Source: Cephalotus follicularis (Eukaryota > Streptophyta > Magnoliopsida > Oxalidales > Cephalotaceae). Taken from it: 64,000 bases of DNA. The first letter of the stretch is position 1; the number at the start of each line of letters is the position of its first letter. The position numbers and the translations under genes were made by a program. This document shows, one piece after another, positions 1 to 11,530 of this stretch. A model generated the notes under the pieces. That model did not search any database. It saw nothing but the letters and a program-made list of their open reading frames with translations, and was not told the DNA's origin. The DNA is taken from assembly GCA_001972305.1 (NCBI GenBank), contig BDDD01001378.1:32703-96702 (forward strand), in the 5' to 3' direction.

Positions 1-310
1 GAGGCCCAAACATCTAGTGCCTACCGGTAGACCGATACAAGCTCAACCGGTCACAAGATTCATACCCTATTTGTACATGTGTCTAAATCCCCTTGAAGGC
101 GGGATGAAAAGTGTCACAAGCTCGAGGCCCAAACATCTAGTGCCTACCGGTAGACCGATACAAGCTCAACCGGTCACAAGATTCATACCCTATTTGTACA
201 TGTGTCTAAATCCCCTTGAAGGCGCACAAGCTCTAAGATTAGATATCTAGTCATCGATTGGTAGACTGATAGAAGCTCAACTACAATTGGTTGCCTGTTG
301 GGTGCTCAAC
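1..310. repeat. 123-bp tandem duplication with a third decayed copy
   Basis: A unit beginning GAGGCCCAAACATC at 1 begins again at 124. The second copy is near identical up to about 223. From about 225 a much decayed third copy can be followed: ACAAGCTC, then a degenerate CTAG..GGTAGAC..GATA..AAGCTCAAC. Each unit carries ACCGGTAGACCG and AACCGGTCAC words, so it is itself built from short related words. The open frame across the first two copies only reflects the repeat and is not taken as a gene. The parent element is not recognised. Confidence 0.85.
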
Positions 311-558
311 CAATCACATACCAAGAGTAACTCTAGTAGAGGGATTAGTCGACTAAAAGTTGACACCATATACCTGACTAGGAGTTACAATTCACGCTAC
401 AAAGAACACATCTAAAGACTCTACCTTACCCTTACCCTACCATCCTTTATAACCTGGGAAGAAACCCAGTATTTGGCTTACACGAGCCTAGAAAATTACC
501 CATGAGAAAAACAACTAAAAAATATACTTTGAAATTAACTGTGGAATACTGCCTGCCG
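311..558. other. Unassigned spacer
   Basis: No coding domain, LTR end or RNA gene is seen here. Degenerate AACCAATCAC words continue from the upstream repeat. The stretch probably belongs to the same unidentified LTR-like sequence, but this is inference. Confidence 0.4.
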
Positions 559-663
559 AAGCGGCGACGTCTTGACATTAAGCGGCGACGCTTAGTACTT
601 AAGCGGCGACGCTTAGCGCTTAAGTGGCGATGCTTAGCGCTTAAGCGTCGTCCGTTAAGCTTC
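559..663. repeat. 21-bp tandem array, five units (AAGCGGCGACGCTTAGCGCTT type)
   Basis: Five head-to-tail units of exactly 21 bp start at 559, 580, 601, 622 and 643. The consensus is close to AAGCGGCGACGCTTAGNNCTT. Because 21 is divisible by three, an open frame at 502-693 reads repeated Lys-Arg-Arg-Arg-Leu blocks. This is most simply a by-product of the DNA repeat. The same GCG(T/G)CGACGC word recurs inside LTRs through the window, so this is probably an expanded piece of an LTR motif array. The stretch 664-769 holds nothing else recognisable. Confidence 0.85.
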
Positions 664-1442
664 GAGTCTCAGTGCTTTGGGACAGAGCTTTGAGACATTT
701 GGAAAATTGGACTAAGCAAGGACTTTTAAGGACTAAGAGTTGTCACTTAGACTAAGCGCTGTAAGAAAATGTGATGCCCAGAAATTCATTTAAAGTGTTA
801 TTGTAATTCTCATTGGAAAATTATCATAATTAATGATAAATAATGGAGATTTCATTTTGATGATGTTGCCCAATTGAGTAAGGATTGTTAAAGGTATTAT
901 GCGAATTGGAAAAGGGCTGAAAACAGCCTTAAGCATTGACGCCTAAGAAGTAAGCGTCGACGCCCAAAGAATGCAACGCGCGCTTAAATTTAAGTGTTCG
1001 AAGTGTTGACGCCAGATATAAGTGTTGACGCCAATGCATGCACTGAGTAAAGCATCGACGCCTATGTTATAACCGGTGACGCTTAATGTCGAATATCAGA
1101 CAGGTTTTAGTGTTGACTGAAACATGTGCAAGGGGGTAGATTGGATCACTATTGGTGCATTATGGCACCAGAGATGGTGTGTACAACATGCACACCTAAC
1201 TCCTGAGCCTGCAGTGACCGAAATGGAGGAGAAAGCATGACACATGGGTGTCATGCGACAGGTGAGAAATGAGGGGAAGAGAGAGAAAGGCGCCTGGGGC
1301 CATGTGCATGTCATGCATGAGGGTAAGGGAGAGAGAAAGAGAATGCACCATTAAAACACGTCATCCTCATTTCTTTTCTTTAGTAACTGAAAACGAAAGA
1401 AGAAAGGAAGAAATAGAGAGAAAACAGGGAGAAAAAAGGGGA

Positions 1443-1445
<3 letters not shown>

Positions 1446-1481
<36 letters not shown>
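1446..1481. repeat. (GA)n microsatellite in LTR N
   Basis: An uninterrupted GA run in a wider purine-rich stretch of about 1390-1500. Equivalent GA/CT tracts lie in LTRs E (36924-36963) and H (about 45369-45388), at a similar place between the first motif array and the GGTAGGGG block. Confidence 0.95.
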
Positions 1482-1487
<6 letters not shown>

Positions 1488-1869
1488 AGGAAGGAGGAAA
1501 CCATCCTCCATTATTGAATTGAACCAAAGCTTGGAAGCTTGGAACTTGGAGCTCGAATCTGGGCTTGGAAACAAGACCTGAGAATCTTGGAGAAGCTACT
1601 GTTCGGACTTAAAGAGGTGGAATTTTGGATTCCTAATATGGAACCAAAGGTAGGGGAATTATACATGCAATTTTCAGTTCAAGAATAGTGTTTGTTCATT
1701 GACGTTTGCATGGATTTTGTGGACCGCTGAGAGCAGGATGGGTGTTGTGGTTTCTTTGTAATGTTAACCTACATGTATGTTATGTTATCGTGTGATATTG
1801 GATCGGAATACATGCTTGGATTGCTTTGATTTTCCCTGGTTTGTGACGCGTTGGAGAAGACAACCTGGT

Positions 1870-2240
1870 CTTCTTTAACCATCGACACTTAAAGAATAAG
1901 CGTCGACGCTTTGACATTTTATGTGAAGAATGTATACTGGTTTAACTATAAACGTCGATGCCTATAGACAACGTCGATGCCTTGTTTCAAAAATGCATAC
2001 TGGTTGATGATAAATGTCGACGCTTAGAGAAAGCGCCGATGCCCTGTTCGAATAATGCGAAGAGTTGACTACGTTGATGTTGACGCCTGGGGCCCTACCT
2101 CAAAGTGTCGACGCCAAAGTGATAAGCGTCGACGCTCAAGGATCCTTACCTTGAAGCATTGACGCCAAGACAGTTTTTGATGCGAATGTTACTGGAAAAA
2201 GCGCTGATGCCTATAGGTTAAACGTCGACGCTTAACTCAC
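1870..2240. repeat. Distal GCGTCGACGC palindrome array of LTR N
   Basis: About eleven words spaced roughly 20-40 bp apart match or decay from AAGCGTCGACGCTT. A perfect 14-bp palindrome lies at 1898-1911 and near-perfect ones at about 2124 and 2220. Most variants (GTTGACGC, GTCGATGC, GCTGATGC) are what CpG deamination would give. Spacer sequence between words is not conserved, so this is an array of words rather than a simple tandem repeat. Confidence 0.85.
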
Positions 2241-2619
2241 TATTTTGGACGATTTCGCTTAGATGGCATCCGTTCAGCTAGGAATGAGCCTAGGTGCATC
2301 TGAGCATATGTTTGCATTGCATACCGTAGTGAATTGAATTCTTGATTGAGCTATCACATGATTTCTAAAATGTTTTCATTTTGGAAGTGTATAAATGATT
2401 TAATAAAATCATTGTTATATGGAAATGTATATTTTCCAAAAGGATTGTAAAATGGTTTCAAATGATTGAAATACTGTTATACGAAAATGAGTATTTTCGA
2501 AGGATTGAATATTGTTCAAATGACCGGTTATACATTTTAAATAAATGTAATATTTTCAAGTATTTTATAACTTATAATCTACTTGAAAATGTATTGACTG
2601 AAATGGATTGTGATGGGAA

Positions 2620-2870
2620 TTCCACATTGGTTACAAATTACGGAGTGTAAGTAACTAGGGATTTCACATGTGTTGGCTACTAATCACGGCGTGTAAAGTA
2701 GTTAGCGTTTCCCATTTTTTGCTACAAATCATGGAGTGTGAGTAGTTAGGGACTCCAATATGTGTTGATTACTAATCACATGAGTGTAATGTAATCGGGT
2801 TACTAATCACATGAGTGTAACGTAACCGGGTGCTAATCGCGGAGTGTACGCAACCCTGAATTGGATTGAT
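2620..2870. repeat. Minisatellite ACTAATCACGGAGTGTAAGTAACYRGG in LTR N
   Basis: Six imperfect units share TACTAATCRCGGAGTGTAARTA. The first three units are about 45 bp and the later ones about 30-35 bp. This is typical of variable minisatellites within plant LTRs. No protein frame runs through it. Confidence 0.8.
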
Positions 2871-2943
2871 GGGTCCTTGGAGACCTGAGAAATGGATTGT
2901 CTGGCTATAACTACCTAACGGGGTTTCTCATATACTAATAAGT

Positions 2944-4430
2944 GTGAATTGGGTTCTTAGGCAAAATTAAAACTTTTTCGAATTAGGCACAACAACTAAC
3001 AATGCAATCTAATAAAGCACAAACAATTGAATAAACATAATATGCAGTAAATACGAGAGTGAGGGTTAGAAGATATTGCAAACACGGTTTAGAGTGATTC
3101 GGCCAAACTCTTGCCTACGTACACTTTTCTAAAGGCCCCCCTTAAGTTTCCACTAGACTCCTTCTAGTACACTTGATTTGGGTTCCAGGTGAAAATCAAA
3201 CACCTTACAAATTTAGTGATTGACCTCAATCATTAGCAAGTAATTCTACCTAGAATTCTTACTCTCTCACTCTAGGGTATGACTAACCCTTTAAAATCGA
3301 ACTAATATAATGTTGGTTTGTAATCTATCGTAACTTCTATAAGGTTGGATATATAATGAATAAGCTCACAATAACAGCTCAAGGTAACTTTTGCTAAAAA
3401 CAATAGTAAGGCTCTTTTAATTGAAAGGAACTTAATATAAGAGATTGTAGTATGTGTTGTTGTATTTCTTTCTATCTCTTGCCATTTGTTGTTGATCCAA
3501 GCCTCCTATTTATAGTGTCTTGCATGATAAAGCCGTTGGAAAAGTCACAGAGCCGTTGGAATCAATTTGGAAAAGATTGGTTTTAATTCAACGTTGATAA
3601 GATATGACAGATTTCAATCCTTAGATCAAATCGTCGACGGGTTCTATCAAAGCGTTGCCGCTTAGATGTTACCATTATGCCTTAATTTGAATTTTCCCGT
3701 TTTGAGCTTCGACGGTTTGGCAATTTCAACTATGAGCTTTGTAAAGCGCTGACGGTCTTTTTGTAAGCGTCGATGCTTAGAGCCTTTGAGCAACTTCCAA
3801 AACACTCTGTATTAAGGCGCTGACATAGCCTTCTTAACCGTTACCGGCTTTGTCTTTAAGCGCTGATGGTGTTGAGTAAAGCAGCGCTTCTTTATAATTC
3901 TCATTCAGACTTCATTCTTTAACCGTTGATATAGAGTACATTTGCTTTTCCTCTGAGGTCTCCTACAACAATCAATGCAGGTCTGCTCTGCAAGCTTTGA
4001 TGCATGGCTTCGAGCTTAGAGCTCTGACCTCTAATCTCTATCTTCAATGTCTGCCTTGACTTCGGAGCTCTGTCTTCAACTGCCCGAGCTCAGACCTTTG
4101 CCACTGAGGTCTGCCTTGGCTTGTCTGAGGTCTACCTTGGCTTCTCAGGTTCGCCATTAATTTTCTGAGGTCTGCCTTCAGCCTCTCAGCTCTGCACTTT
4201 AGGCCATCCATCTGCTAGAAAACAACCATTATATCCACAGCACGATGTATAATCAGACTAGGTCCTTTGCCTGAATTTCAACTTTGTAAACATCATATCC
4301 ACTGCACGATGTACAATTAGACCAGGTCCTTTGCCTGAATTTCAACTTTGAGCTCTTGCACATAAACTAAAAATGATTAGTTGCAAATATGTTATCATCA
4401 AAATTTAGTATTAAGACAAAAATGTCAACA
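2944..4430 (-). mobile_element. 3' LTR of copia element D
   Basis: This matches 34986-36507 nearly base for base, starting with TGAATTGGGTTCTTAGGC and ending AATGTCAACA on the plus strand. The first 32 bp of the LTR, present at 34954-34985, are absent, and LTR N sequence abuts instead. Inside are a decayed GCGTCGACGC-type array (about 3630-3890), a GAGGTCTGCCTT array (about 3950-4190), and a 64-bp tandem duplication with units starting at 4231 and 4295 (ATATCCACWGCACGATGTA). Confidence 0.9.
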
Positions 4431-4744
4431 ATCTCCCCCATTTTGATGATGACACAAATTTTCCATACATATGAGTATAAATGCATAAGTTAAATATTAG
4501 TATGATAATAATTTCCAAAATCAAATTATTAAAGAGTTAAGAAAAACTACTCTCCCCCTTAGCATATATTCTCCCCCTTAACCTTTGCATCTCCCTCTTA
4601 ACCTTTGCTCCCCCTCAACTTATGCATCACATATAACATATTCTCCCCCTTTTATTATAGCATCAAAAAGTTGAGTAAAACATCTCAAATCATCAATAAA
4701 TGTAATCATTAAACATTAAACATTGATATGATACCATTTTTAAA
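4431..4744 (-). other. 3' untranslated region of D with repeated polypurine tracts
   Basis: Next to the LTR is ATCTCCCCCATTTTGATGATGAC, which on the minus strand is the polypurine tract that primes plus-strand DNA synthesis. Further copies of TCTCCCCCTTA-like tracts lie at about 4551-4650. On the coding strand these read as repeated AAGGGGGAGA. No open frame continues here, and an envelope-like ORF is not visible. Confidence 0.75.
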
Positions 4745-6391
4745 TTAATTTGGATTGCTCATTCCCAATTCTCTTCTCAATTCGCAAAAATGATTTTCAT
4801 TGAGGGGTTTGGTAAAAATGTCAGCAACTTGGTTTTCTGTATTCAGAAATACAAGCTCAATATCACTTTTCTCAATATGATCACGAATGAAATGGTGCTT
4901 TATTTCTATATGCTTGATTTTTGATTGCTGAATGGGATTTTTGGACATACATATAGTACTATCATATTTAATTGGTACACTTTTAAAAACAAAACCATCA
5001 TCTTCCAATTGATTTTTCATCCATAAAATCTGTGCATAACAGCTTCCAGCTGCTATGTACTCAGCTTCAATAGTTGATAAAGCTACTGAATTTTGTTTCT
5101 TGCTAAACAATGAAATCAACATGTTTCCCAAAAGCTGACATGTACCACTAGTGGATTTTGATCAATCTTATAACCACCATAATCAGCATCCGAATATGCA
5201 TGCAAATCAAAACATGAATCTCTAGAGTAAAATAGTCCTAAAGTAGGAGTGCATGCTAAAAATTTAAAGATTCTTTTCACAACATGTAAGTGAGACTCCT
5301 TAGGGGAAGATTGAAATTTAGTGCACAAACATACACTAAACATTATATCAGGCCTACAAGTAGTCAAATAAACCGAAGATCCAATCATACATCTATAAAG
5401 CTTTTGATCTACAAGTTTACCTTGTTCATCATTGTCAAGCTTTGTAGTTGTACTCATTGGAGTCTTGCTTGTTTTTGACTTTTCCATGCCAAACCTCTTT
5501 AATAGATCTTGAATATACTTGGCTTCGTTGATGAAAATTCCTTCTCTTGATTGCCTGATTTTCAGTCCAAGGAAGAAGTTGAGCTCTCCCATCATGCTCA
5601 TTTCAAATTCGGCCTGTAAAATCTTAGCAAATTCTTTGCACAAATTTTCATTGGTAGCACCAAATATAATGTCATCAACATATATTTGTAAAATTAACAA
5701 ATCATCCCTTTCAGTTTTGATGAAAAGAGTAATATCAATGTTTCCTCTTTTAAAACCGTTTTCAATAAAAAAAAAGTACTCAACCTTTCATACCAATCTC
5801 TTGGAGCTTGCTTCAAACCATATAAAGTTTTTTATAATTTGAAAACATGATTTGTAAACTTTGGATTTTCAACCGGGAGGTTGTTCCACATACACTTCCT
5901 CCTTTATAAAACCGTTTAAAAACGTACTTTTCACATCCAGTTGAAAAAATTTAAAATCTTTGAAACATGCAAACGAAGGTAACTTGCTAATTGATTCTAA
6001 TCTAGCTACGGGTGCATATGTCTCATCATAGTCAATTCCCTCTTCTTGGGAATAACCCTTAGCTACTAGACTAGCTTTATTTCGAACTATAACACCTTGA
6101 TCATCCATTTTATTTCTATAGACCTATTTAGCACCTATAACAGGGCGATCAAGTTGTCTTTCTACAAATTTCCATACATTATTTCTTTCAAATTGATTAA
6201 GTGCTTCTTGCATAGAAATTATCCCGTTTTCATCATTTTCAGCCTCTTTTATATTTTAGGCTCAAATTGTGATAAAAAAAGCAAGATGATTACATACATT
6301 TCTAGTGGAATATCTAGTAGATATACGTTTTGAGGGATTACCTATTATTGCTTCAATTGGATGACTCTTCTCGTATTTCCAATTGTCTCCA
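4745..6391 (-). pseudogene. pol: RT and RNase H of copia element D (left half)
   Basis: This is the C-terminal half of a copia polyprotein that copies element RNA into DNA. The N-terminal RT segment reads at 6108-5869 ([10 protein letters not shown]). The palm segment at 5700-5116 keeps the catalytic YVDD motif (QIYVDDIIFG). RNase H at 5131-4745 has STIEAEYIAA and ends near ADIFTKPL. Breaks: a stop upstream of 6108, frameshifts between 5868 and 5700, and another near 5120. The reading is in three frames, so no functional product is expected. The upstream part of the gene lies at 32369 and beyond, separated by the insertion of A at the TGAAG site (6392-6396). The identification as copia RT/RNase H is firm. 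The SIRE assignment rests on overall similarity and LTR features. Confidence 0.92.
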
Positions 6392-7295
6392 TGAAGTGTA
6401 ACGCCCCGAACCGTGAGAAAATCCCCCGCGATCTGACACGTGATCATCGCCCCTTCAATCTATGCAATTTCACATAAATCATACTCCAAAAGTGCTATAA
6501 ATTAAAAAATTTAAATCAATAAGATTTAACAAAAATCGGGCATGTACTATCCTTTTATCGGACTATACCTCCCTGTAAATGAAAACAGAATTTATAAAAT
6601 GGGCTCAGCCCTCAGCAAACCACATTCCCGTTGGAGAAAATCCACAATTTACACAAGAAATATACAATACACATACGGAGATAATAATTCAAATACCTCA
6701 ATAGATATACACATCCATATCCATACATCAACACACATATATGTCTTAAGCACTGTCACAAGTCGTCAGGTCAATATCTGAAATAACACATGTCTCTTAT
6801 ACAACATCTGTTCATTTACATTAACTACATTTACACAAGGTAGGTCAGAGGAGATGTAAATCCTTACTCTGGGATTTAGCCCGGCTGATCACTGTTGCGC
6901 GTCACCTGGACCTGACCCAACCATTAAAATGAATGGGTCAGCAATCAGAAGGTTGTGTACAATATACATATGCAATACATGATAAGGATGTAGCAGATAT
7001 ATGATGTCATGAAAATGCATACATGTTCATAAGTCACAACATTAGCAATTCACATTCATAACATGCTAACACATTCATCTGATAACAATCCAGAGGCTAA
7101 CTAAATATACATACTATCACATACCAGCATATATAAGTAGTTAACCACATACTGCCTCAATTCATAACCATGTCAACCTTTATTCATACCGGTCCTTAAC
7201 TATCCCTCCCTATCCATACCACTCCTTGACTATCCCTTCCTATCCCTACCGTTCATTTAACTCTCCCTAACCATCCCTAACTATCCTCCTTGTGC

Positions 7296-7440
7296 GGAAT
7301 TCACCCGTAGGTTCACAGGCTCTAATGGCGGAATTAACCCGTAGGTTCACCAGCCATACCGTCCCTGAGTGGAATTCACCCGTAGGTTCACCAACTCTAA
7401 TTGCGGAATTCACCCGTAGGTTCACCAGCCATACCCTCCC
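7296..7440. repeat. GCGGAATTCACCCGTAGGTTCACC repeats in A 3' LTR
   Basis: Four imperfect copies of GGAATTCACCCGTAGGTTCAC, separated by AACTCTAATG or CATACCCTCCCT spacers. The 5' LTR (21440-21680) carries about six copies, so copy number differs between the two LTRs of one element. Confidence 0.85.
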
Positions 7441-7725
7441 TAACTATCTCGCCTTGACAATCCCTCCCTAAATATCCATTCGATAGCAATCCATTCGATA
7501 ACAATCCATTCAATCATAATCCATTCATTCCCAATCCCTCGAAAGTCCTGGTCCGATATACTTGTCCCTCATAGGTCCTAGTCCGATAACAATTAATATA
7601 CTAGTCCCTCATAGGTCCTTGTCCGATAACAACTCTGATTCCTGCCTTCTGTATGAGGTCAGCCTTCGTGTAACGAGGTCTTTAGACTCGGAAGGACGTC
7701 ATTATACAAGTAAAAATCAATCCAT

Positions 7726-7905
7726 GACCATACGATCCGTAACCATACAATCCATAACCATACGATCCATAACCATACAACCCGTAACCATACTATCCAT
7801 AACCTTACGATCTGTAACCATACAATTCGTAACCATACGATCCGTAACCATACGATCCGTAACCATACGATCCGTAACTATACGATCTGTAACCATACAA
7901 TCCAT
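7726..7905. repeat. 15-bp minisatellite AACCATACGATCCGT, twelve units
   Basis: Twelve consecutive 15-bp units with no indels, varying mainly at GATCCGT/AATCCAT. The matching place in the 5' LTR (about 21946-21984) has only two full units and a partial one. The period is divisible by three, which gives an artefactual open frame of repeated Thr-Ile-Arg-Ser-Val. Confidence 0.95.
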
Positions 7906-8117
7906 ATCGTTCTATGGATAAACTGTCCTTAGTTTGCCTTGCCAAGGTGGAGCAGACTAGGCACTCCTAGTCTCCTAGGCAGGGATTAATACCCTACTGA
8001 GAAGACTAGATGATGTTCATAAGTTGAATATAGAAGGCAAGAAACACACATATATATATCTTAGCCTAATCAGGCTTCCCAGAATTGCTAGACTTCTATT
8101 ATAGCATCCTTGGGGTT

Positions 8118-8262
8118 CACAATCACCATTCATATACTATCACGATCCATATACTATCCATTCACAATCACCATCCATATACTATCCATTCACAATAACT
8201 ATCCATATACTATCACCATCCATATACTATCCATTCGCAATCACCATCCATATACTATCCTT
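8118..8262. repeat. CACAATCACCATCCATATACTATCCATT repeats in A 3' LTR
   Basis: About five imperfect units of 15-28 bp built from ATCCATATACTATC and CACAATCACC. A shorter version sits at 22196-22315 in the 5' LTR. Confidence 0.85.
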
Positions 8263-8565
8263 TGCCCTCACAATCTTCTTAGTGTGAGCAGAGTCTGAGA
8301 CCCTATGGGTCTTTAACCATAAAGCACATTTCGTAGGACTTGGTATTATGATAGGGTTTCACTTAGTCTGCCTTCTGCCCTTGGACACTGGTCTGCTCAG
8401 GATTCCATAGCGCGGGTCTGCTCAACAGCCTTAAGGACAGGTCTGCTCGGCATTCAATAACGCATGTCTGCTCGACAATATTGGACACTAGACTGGTCTT
8501 GTATTAGAATCATTTGGGATTGAAACCCATGTAAAACAGCATAATTTGGCTAAAACAGGGCGTTA

Positions 8566-8860
8566 GGCGTCAACGCTATCGCTGCGCTGCAATGCATTGT
8601 AACATATAAGGCGTCGACGTTTAATCAAAAGCGTCGATAGCCTGCCCATTTCCTTTAAGAGTTAAGAAGCTCCATCATTCGCGTTAACGCGTTGCGCTAT
8701 AATGCTGAGTTGAGCGTCGACATGCTGTGTGCATGTTAATGCTGCGTGTTGACGCGTCGTGCTATTTAGCGCACAGAATCACGAAGGAATACATATTGCG
8801 TCAGCTGGTCACCCTCAACGCATCAATTGATCACTCTCAAGGCGTCGACGCGTTGACCAA
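8566..8860. repeat. GCGTCGACGC array in A 3' LTR
   Basis: Words at about 8566 (GCGTCAACGC), 8607 (GCGTCGACGT), 8628 (GCGTCGATAG), 8712 (GCGTCGACAT) and 8842-8851 (GCGTCGACGC, perfect 10-bp palindrome), with decayed versions between. The copy in the 5' LTR lies at 31058-31370 and is split from its upstream part by element B. Confidence 0.8.
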
Positions 8861-9857
8861 CCAGAGGGATTGAACGAACAGCTCAAAAACCCAGATTAAT
8901 CCATTTCAATTGGATTATTGCTACAACCAGCACTCAATTCCTTTAATTAACAGCCATATCAGTCCGGACAATCCATTTAAATGCATACATGCAAGCATAT
9001 GTACAATATATTGAACCTGTCAACAATTGAGCGTGCAAATTAGGAGGACTTGCTGTCAAAATCGATGAACTGCCACTTTCCTTCAGCATCTATTACTGTC
9101 GCACACCATTGCTCTCCCTCTTGTGCCAACTGTTTCCACTTTCCTTCATCTCTGCTTTCAGCGTCAACTGCGCTTCCACCGCACCAAACCAACTGAATTT
9201 ATGCAGTCTTCAAAACCCACTGATTCGTCAGTAGAAACGGACAAAAAATTGAAATGAGAAGCTTAGCTTCACTAATAACGATTACCGTGGTGGAAGGGTG
9301 TCACCGAATGGGAAACTTCAAGCTTTGGCATAGTTGGAGAATGAGGGAGGAGAGATGAGAAAAGGAAGGGAAACGTGTTTTTTGCCTTGGAGAAAGCAGC
9401 AGTCAAACTCGCTGTCTAGCTTTCTCCTTCCCTGGATTGGCGCCTTGTGCCTTTCTCTTCTCCGGCGCGCTTCGCACCCACTTCTCACTCACTTTCATTT
9501 TTTTCATTCTCTGTATCCTATCTTCCTCTCTTTGTTTCTCCCGATTCTTTTTCTCACTTTCTCTTTTTCTTCATCAATGGAAGGAGGCAAGGAATAAAAA
9601 AATGGAAGTGTCACACTCTCAAGAACAAAAAGAAGAAGACGTTCTCGGTGTCTTCTTAATGCGACATCTGGCCCCTTTTTAGCACAAATATCTTCTTTAT
9701 TGGTAGATAACTCCAAGACTTGCCTCATTGCCATCCTTCTTTACAATATTTGGGTCCATTTATTGCCTTGGGCCTCAATTGTGCTTTTTATCACAATGCC
9801 ATATATCCCAACAATTAATTATTACCACAATTAGTTATAAAATTTGGGGGCATTACA

Positions 9858-10880
9858 TCGTCCCCTCCTTAGAGAAATCTCGTCCCGAGATTCCCGAGGT
9901 TAAAACATGTGAGAGTACAATATCTTTATCTCACCCTCATGTCCCATGTGGCTTTCTCAAGTCTATGATATGGCCATAACACTTTCATCAATGAAATGTC
10001 CTTCTTTCTCAACTGTTTGATTCAACGATCGATTACTCAGATATGTGTCTCTTCAAAGCTCACATCCGTCCTTAACTCTAACGGCTCAAACTGTAGCACG
10101 TGAGAAGGATCTGGATAATACATTCTAAGCACTGAGACATGAACACATCATGTAAGACATGATCTCCCACTAGGAATTCTACTAACGGTAGACGTTCATT
10201 CCAACTACCTTCCCAATTCATCATGCTTTCGTTGTGCCACTCTGATCCTGGCATATACTCTACCTTACACGGTAGATGATGATCCCATAGGTGGTAAGGC
10301 AAGCCTATAGGCAATTGTGCCAACTCCCTCTTCATGTCATTCCACTAAATTGGGCTTCAAATCACGGTACTACTTGTTAATCGCTGAATGTACTAAGAAC
10401 TGGAGCACTAGGCTTGCGATGACAGCTCATCTTTCAGCTCTTCGTTGTAAAAAATACCTACTATGCCTTGGAATCTTATCAATTTGTCACCATGAATTGA
10501 GAATTCAGGCTTTAACCCTCGTTTGCGTAGGGTGCCGATAACCAATTCCTCTGAAGGATTTCATTCAATTCATCCATCGGCAATACTATAGGAAAGGTTA
10601 CAAAAAATCCATTGACCTGTGGGTTATGTGCCCACTATGGAACTTCTTAACCTTCCTCGCATCAATACCAACCATATGAGATGCTATCCTTAACAATTCA
10701 ATAATCTTGGCCTCATACCGGGCCACTATCATGCTGCAGTCACTCGTCGCTTCATCCCTTTGGGCCATCAATTCATGCATCTCTATCAAATACTCTCTAG
10801 GCTCTTCTTAAGCCGGAGCAACATTTTCTATTTCTTGAGCCATAGCAACATTCTCTGTTTCTTGGGCCGCACTGTCTTCC
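9858..10880 (-). pseudogene. Interior of A, left part: integrase C-terminus joined to gag remnants
   Basis: Next to the LTR is the polypurine tract. On the minus strand, 9965-9903 reads a chromodomain-like end (EKATWDMR). 10335-10078 contains NWEGSWNERLPLVEF, like the end of the Ty3 integrase core, followed by scrambled C-terminal sequence. 10789-10598 (VARYEAKIIELLRIASHM) looks like the middle of gag. A normal element has about 3 kb of protease, RT, RNase H and integrase between these two regions, so pol has been deleted internally. About 10336-10597 has no recognisable domain. The element is interrupted at 10880 by C and continues at 20277. Confidence 0.75.
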
Positions 10881-11021
10881 TGTCACACCCCGCTTCGTTA
10901 TCAACATAAGTCATGGCAATTTAACATAAATATTCAGCTTATAAAAATACGGTAAAAATTTAAATTTCGGTTCCATTAGCATTTGCGGAAGCACTTAATA
11001 ATAAGCTGAACAAACAACCCG

Positions 11022-11047
11022 AATCATGTGTCCCAAACCACACGATT
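11022..11047 (-). other. Conserved LTR hairpin, C 3' LTR copy
   Basis: On the coding strand the arms AATCGTGTG and CACATGATT enclose the loop GTTTGGGA. All nine positions pair in RNA, with one G-U. It lies 141 nt before the LTR end. The copy in the other LTR is at 18087-18112, with one loop change. Confidence 0.7.
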
Positions 11048-11530
11048 CAAACATTTAACATTTTTGAACCATTATCAACTGCCCTCAAACGGAGCGTGAT
11101 CAAAGTTCATTAATACATTAAACATTAACCCAAATAAAACATGTTTTAATACATCGTTTAGCATTGATCTTAAGCAAATAAAACAATATAAAACTCCATC
11201 CGCTCCACGGAGCTCAATGGTATCAATCCGCCGTATCAACCTGAAATCAATCTGCAATAGTATGGGGTTAGCCTTTGTCCTCACTCGGCTAACCATAAGT
11301 GTAATTTAAGGTTAGTGATAATGAATGTCATGAAATGAATGCACACATGATGCAAAACATAATATACCATAATACATACATACGTATGTATATGTATCTA
11401 TACCAAAGGCACAACCATGCCAAGTGGCCACAATTACCAATCCAACAGTCACGTCCCGGAGGACCAATCCAATCGATCCAATCAATCCGCTATTTCTTGC
11501 ACAAAGGTCAAGCAAATAGTGTTTGTGGGT

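Larger units (their letters stand above)
770..2943 (+). mobile_element. LTR N, plus orientation, right end missing (Ty3-type LTR)
   Basis: The block begins TGTGATGCCCAG, like the TGTNAYRCCC starts of the other Ty3 LTRs here. It has their layout in the same order: a first array of (G)TCGACGCC words at about 930-1090, a GA tract, an AAAGGTAGGGGAA block at 1645, and a second array at 1870-2240. It then enters a minisatellite and stops abruptly where copia LTR D begins. No matching LTR end, polypurine tract or TSD is visible. It could be a truncated solo LTR or the 5' end of a lost element. The plus orientation is inferred from the block order shared with B and H. Confidence 0.6.
6397..9857 (-). 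mobile_element. 3' LTR of element A
   Basis: Bounded by the TSD on the left and by the pyrimidine-rich TCGTCCCCTCCTT on the right, which is the polypurine tract on the coding strand. It is colinear with 20561-22641 plus 31058-32363. Several minisatellites and a GCGTCGACGC array lie inside. No gene is seen in it; the long open frames come from the minisatellites and the pyrimidine-rich region near 9430-9600. Confidence 0.93.

Noticed and set aside
770..2943. LTR N and the E LTR remnant as two halves of one LTR split by D
   Set aside because: Block order shows N in plus orientation and E in minus orientation.
5290..6333. Plus-strand open frames across the copia RT region
   Set aside because: They are shadows of the minus-strand RT and RNase H coding sequence.
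7562..7921. 119-residue open frame of repeated Thr-Ile-Arg-Ser-Val, and its minus-strand partner
   Set aside because: It is the translation of a 15-bp minisatellite inside a non-coding LTR. The other LTR of the same element has only two to three units, so no protein is conserved.
9334..9734. Several overlapping plus- and minus-strand frames of 70-87 residues
   Set aside because: CT-rich leader region of the A LTR. No domain, and the homologous part at 31850-32160 does not keep the frames.
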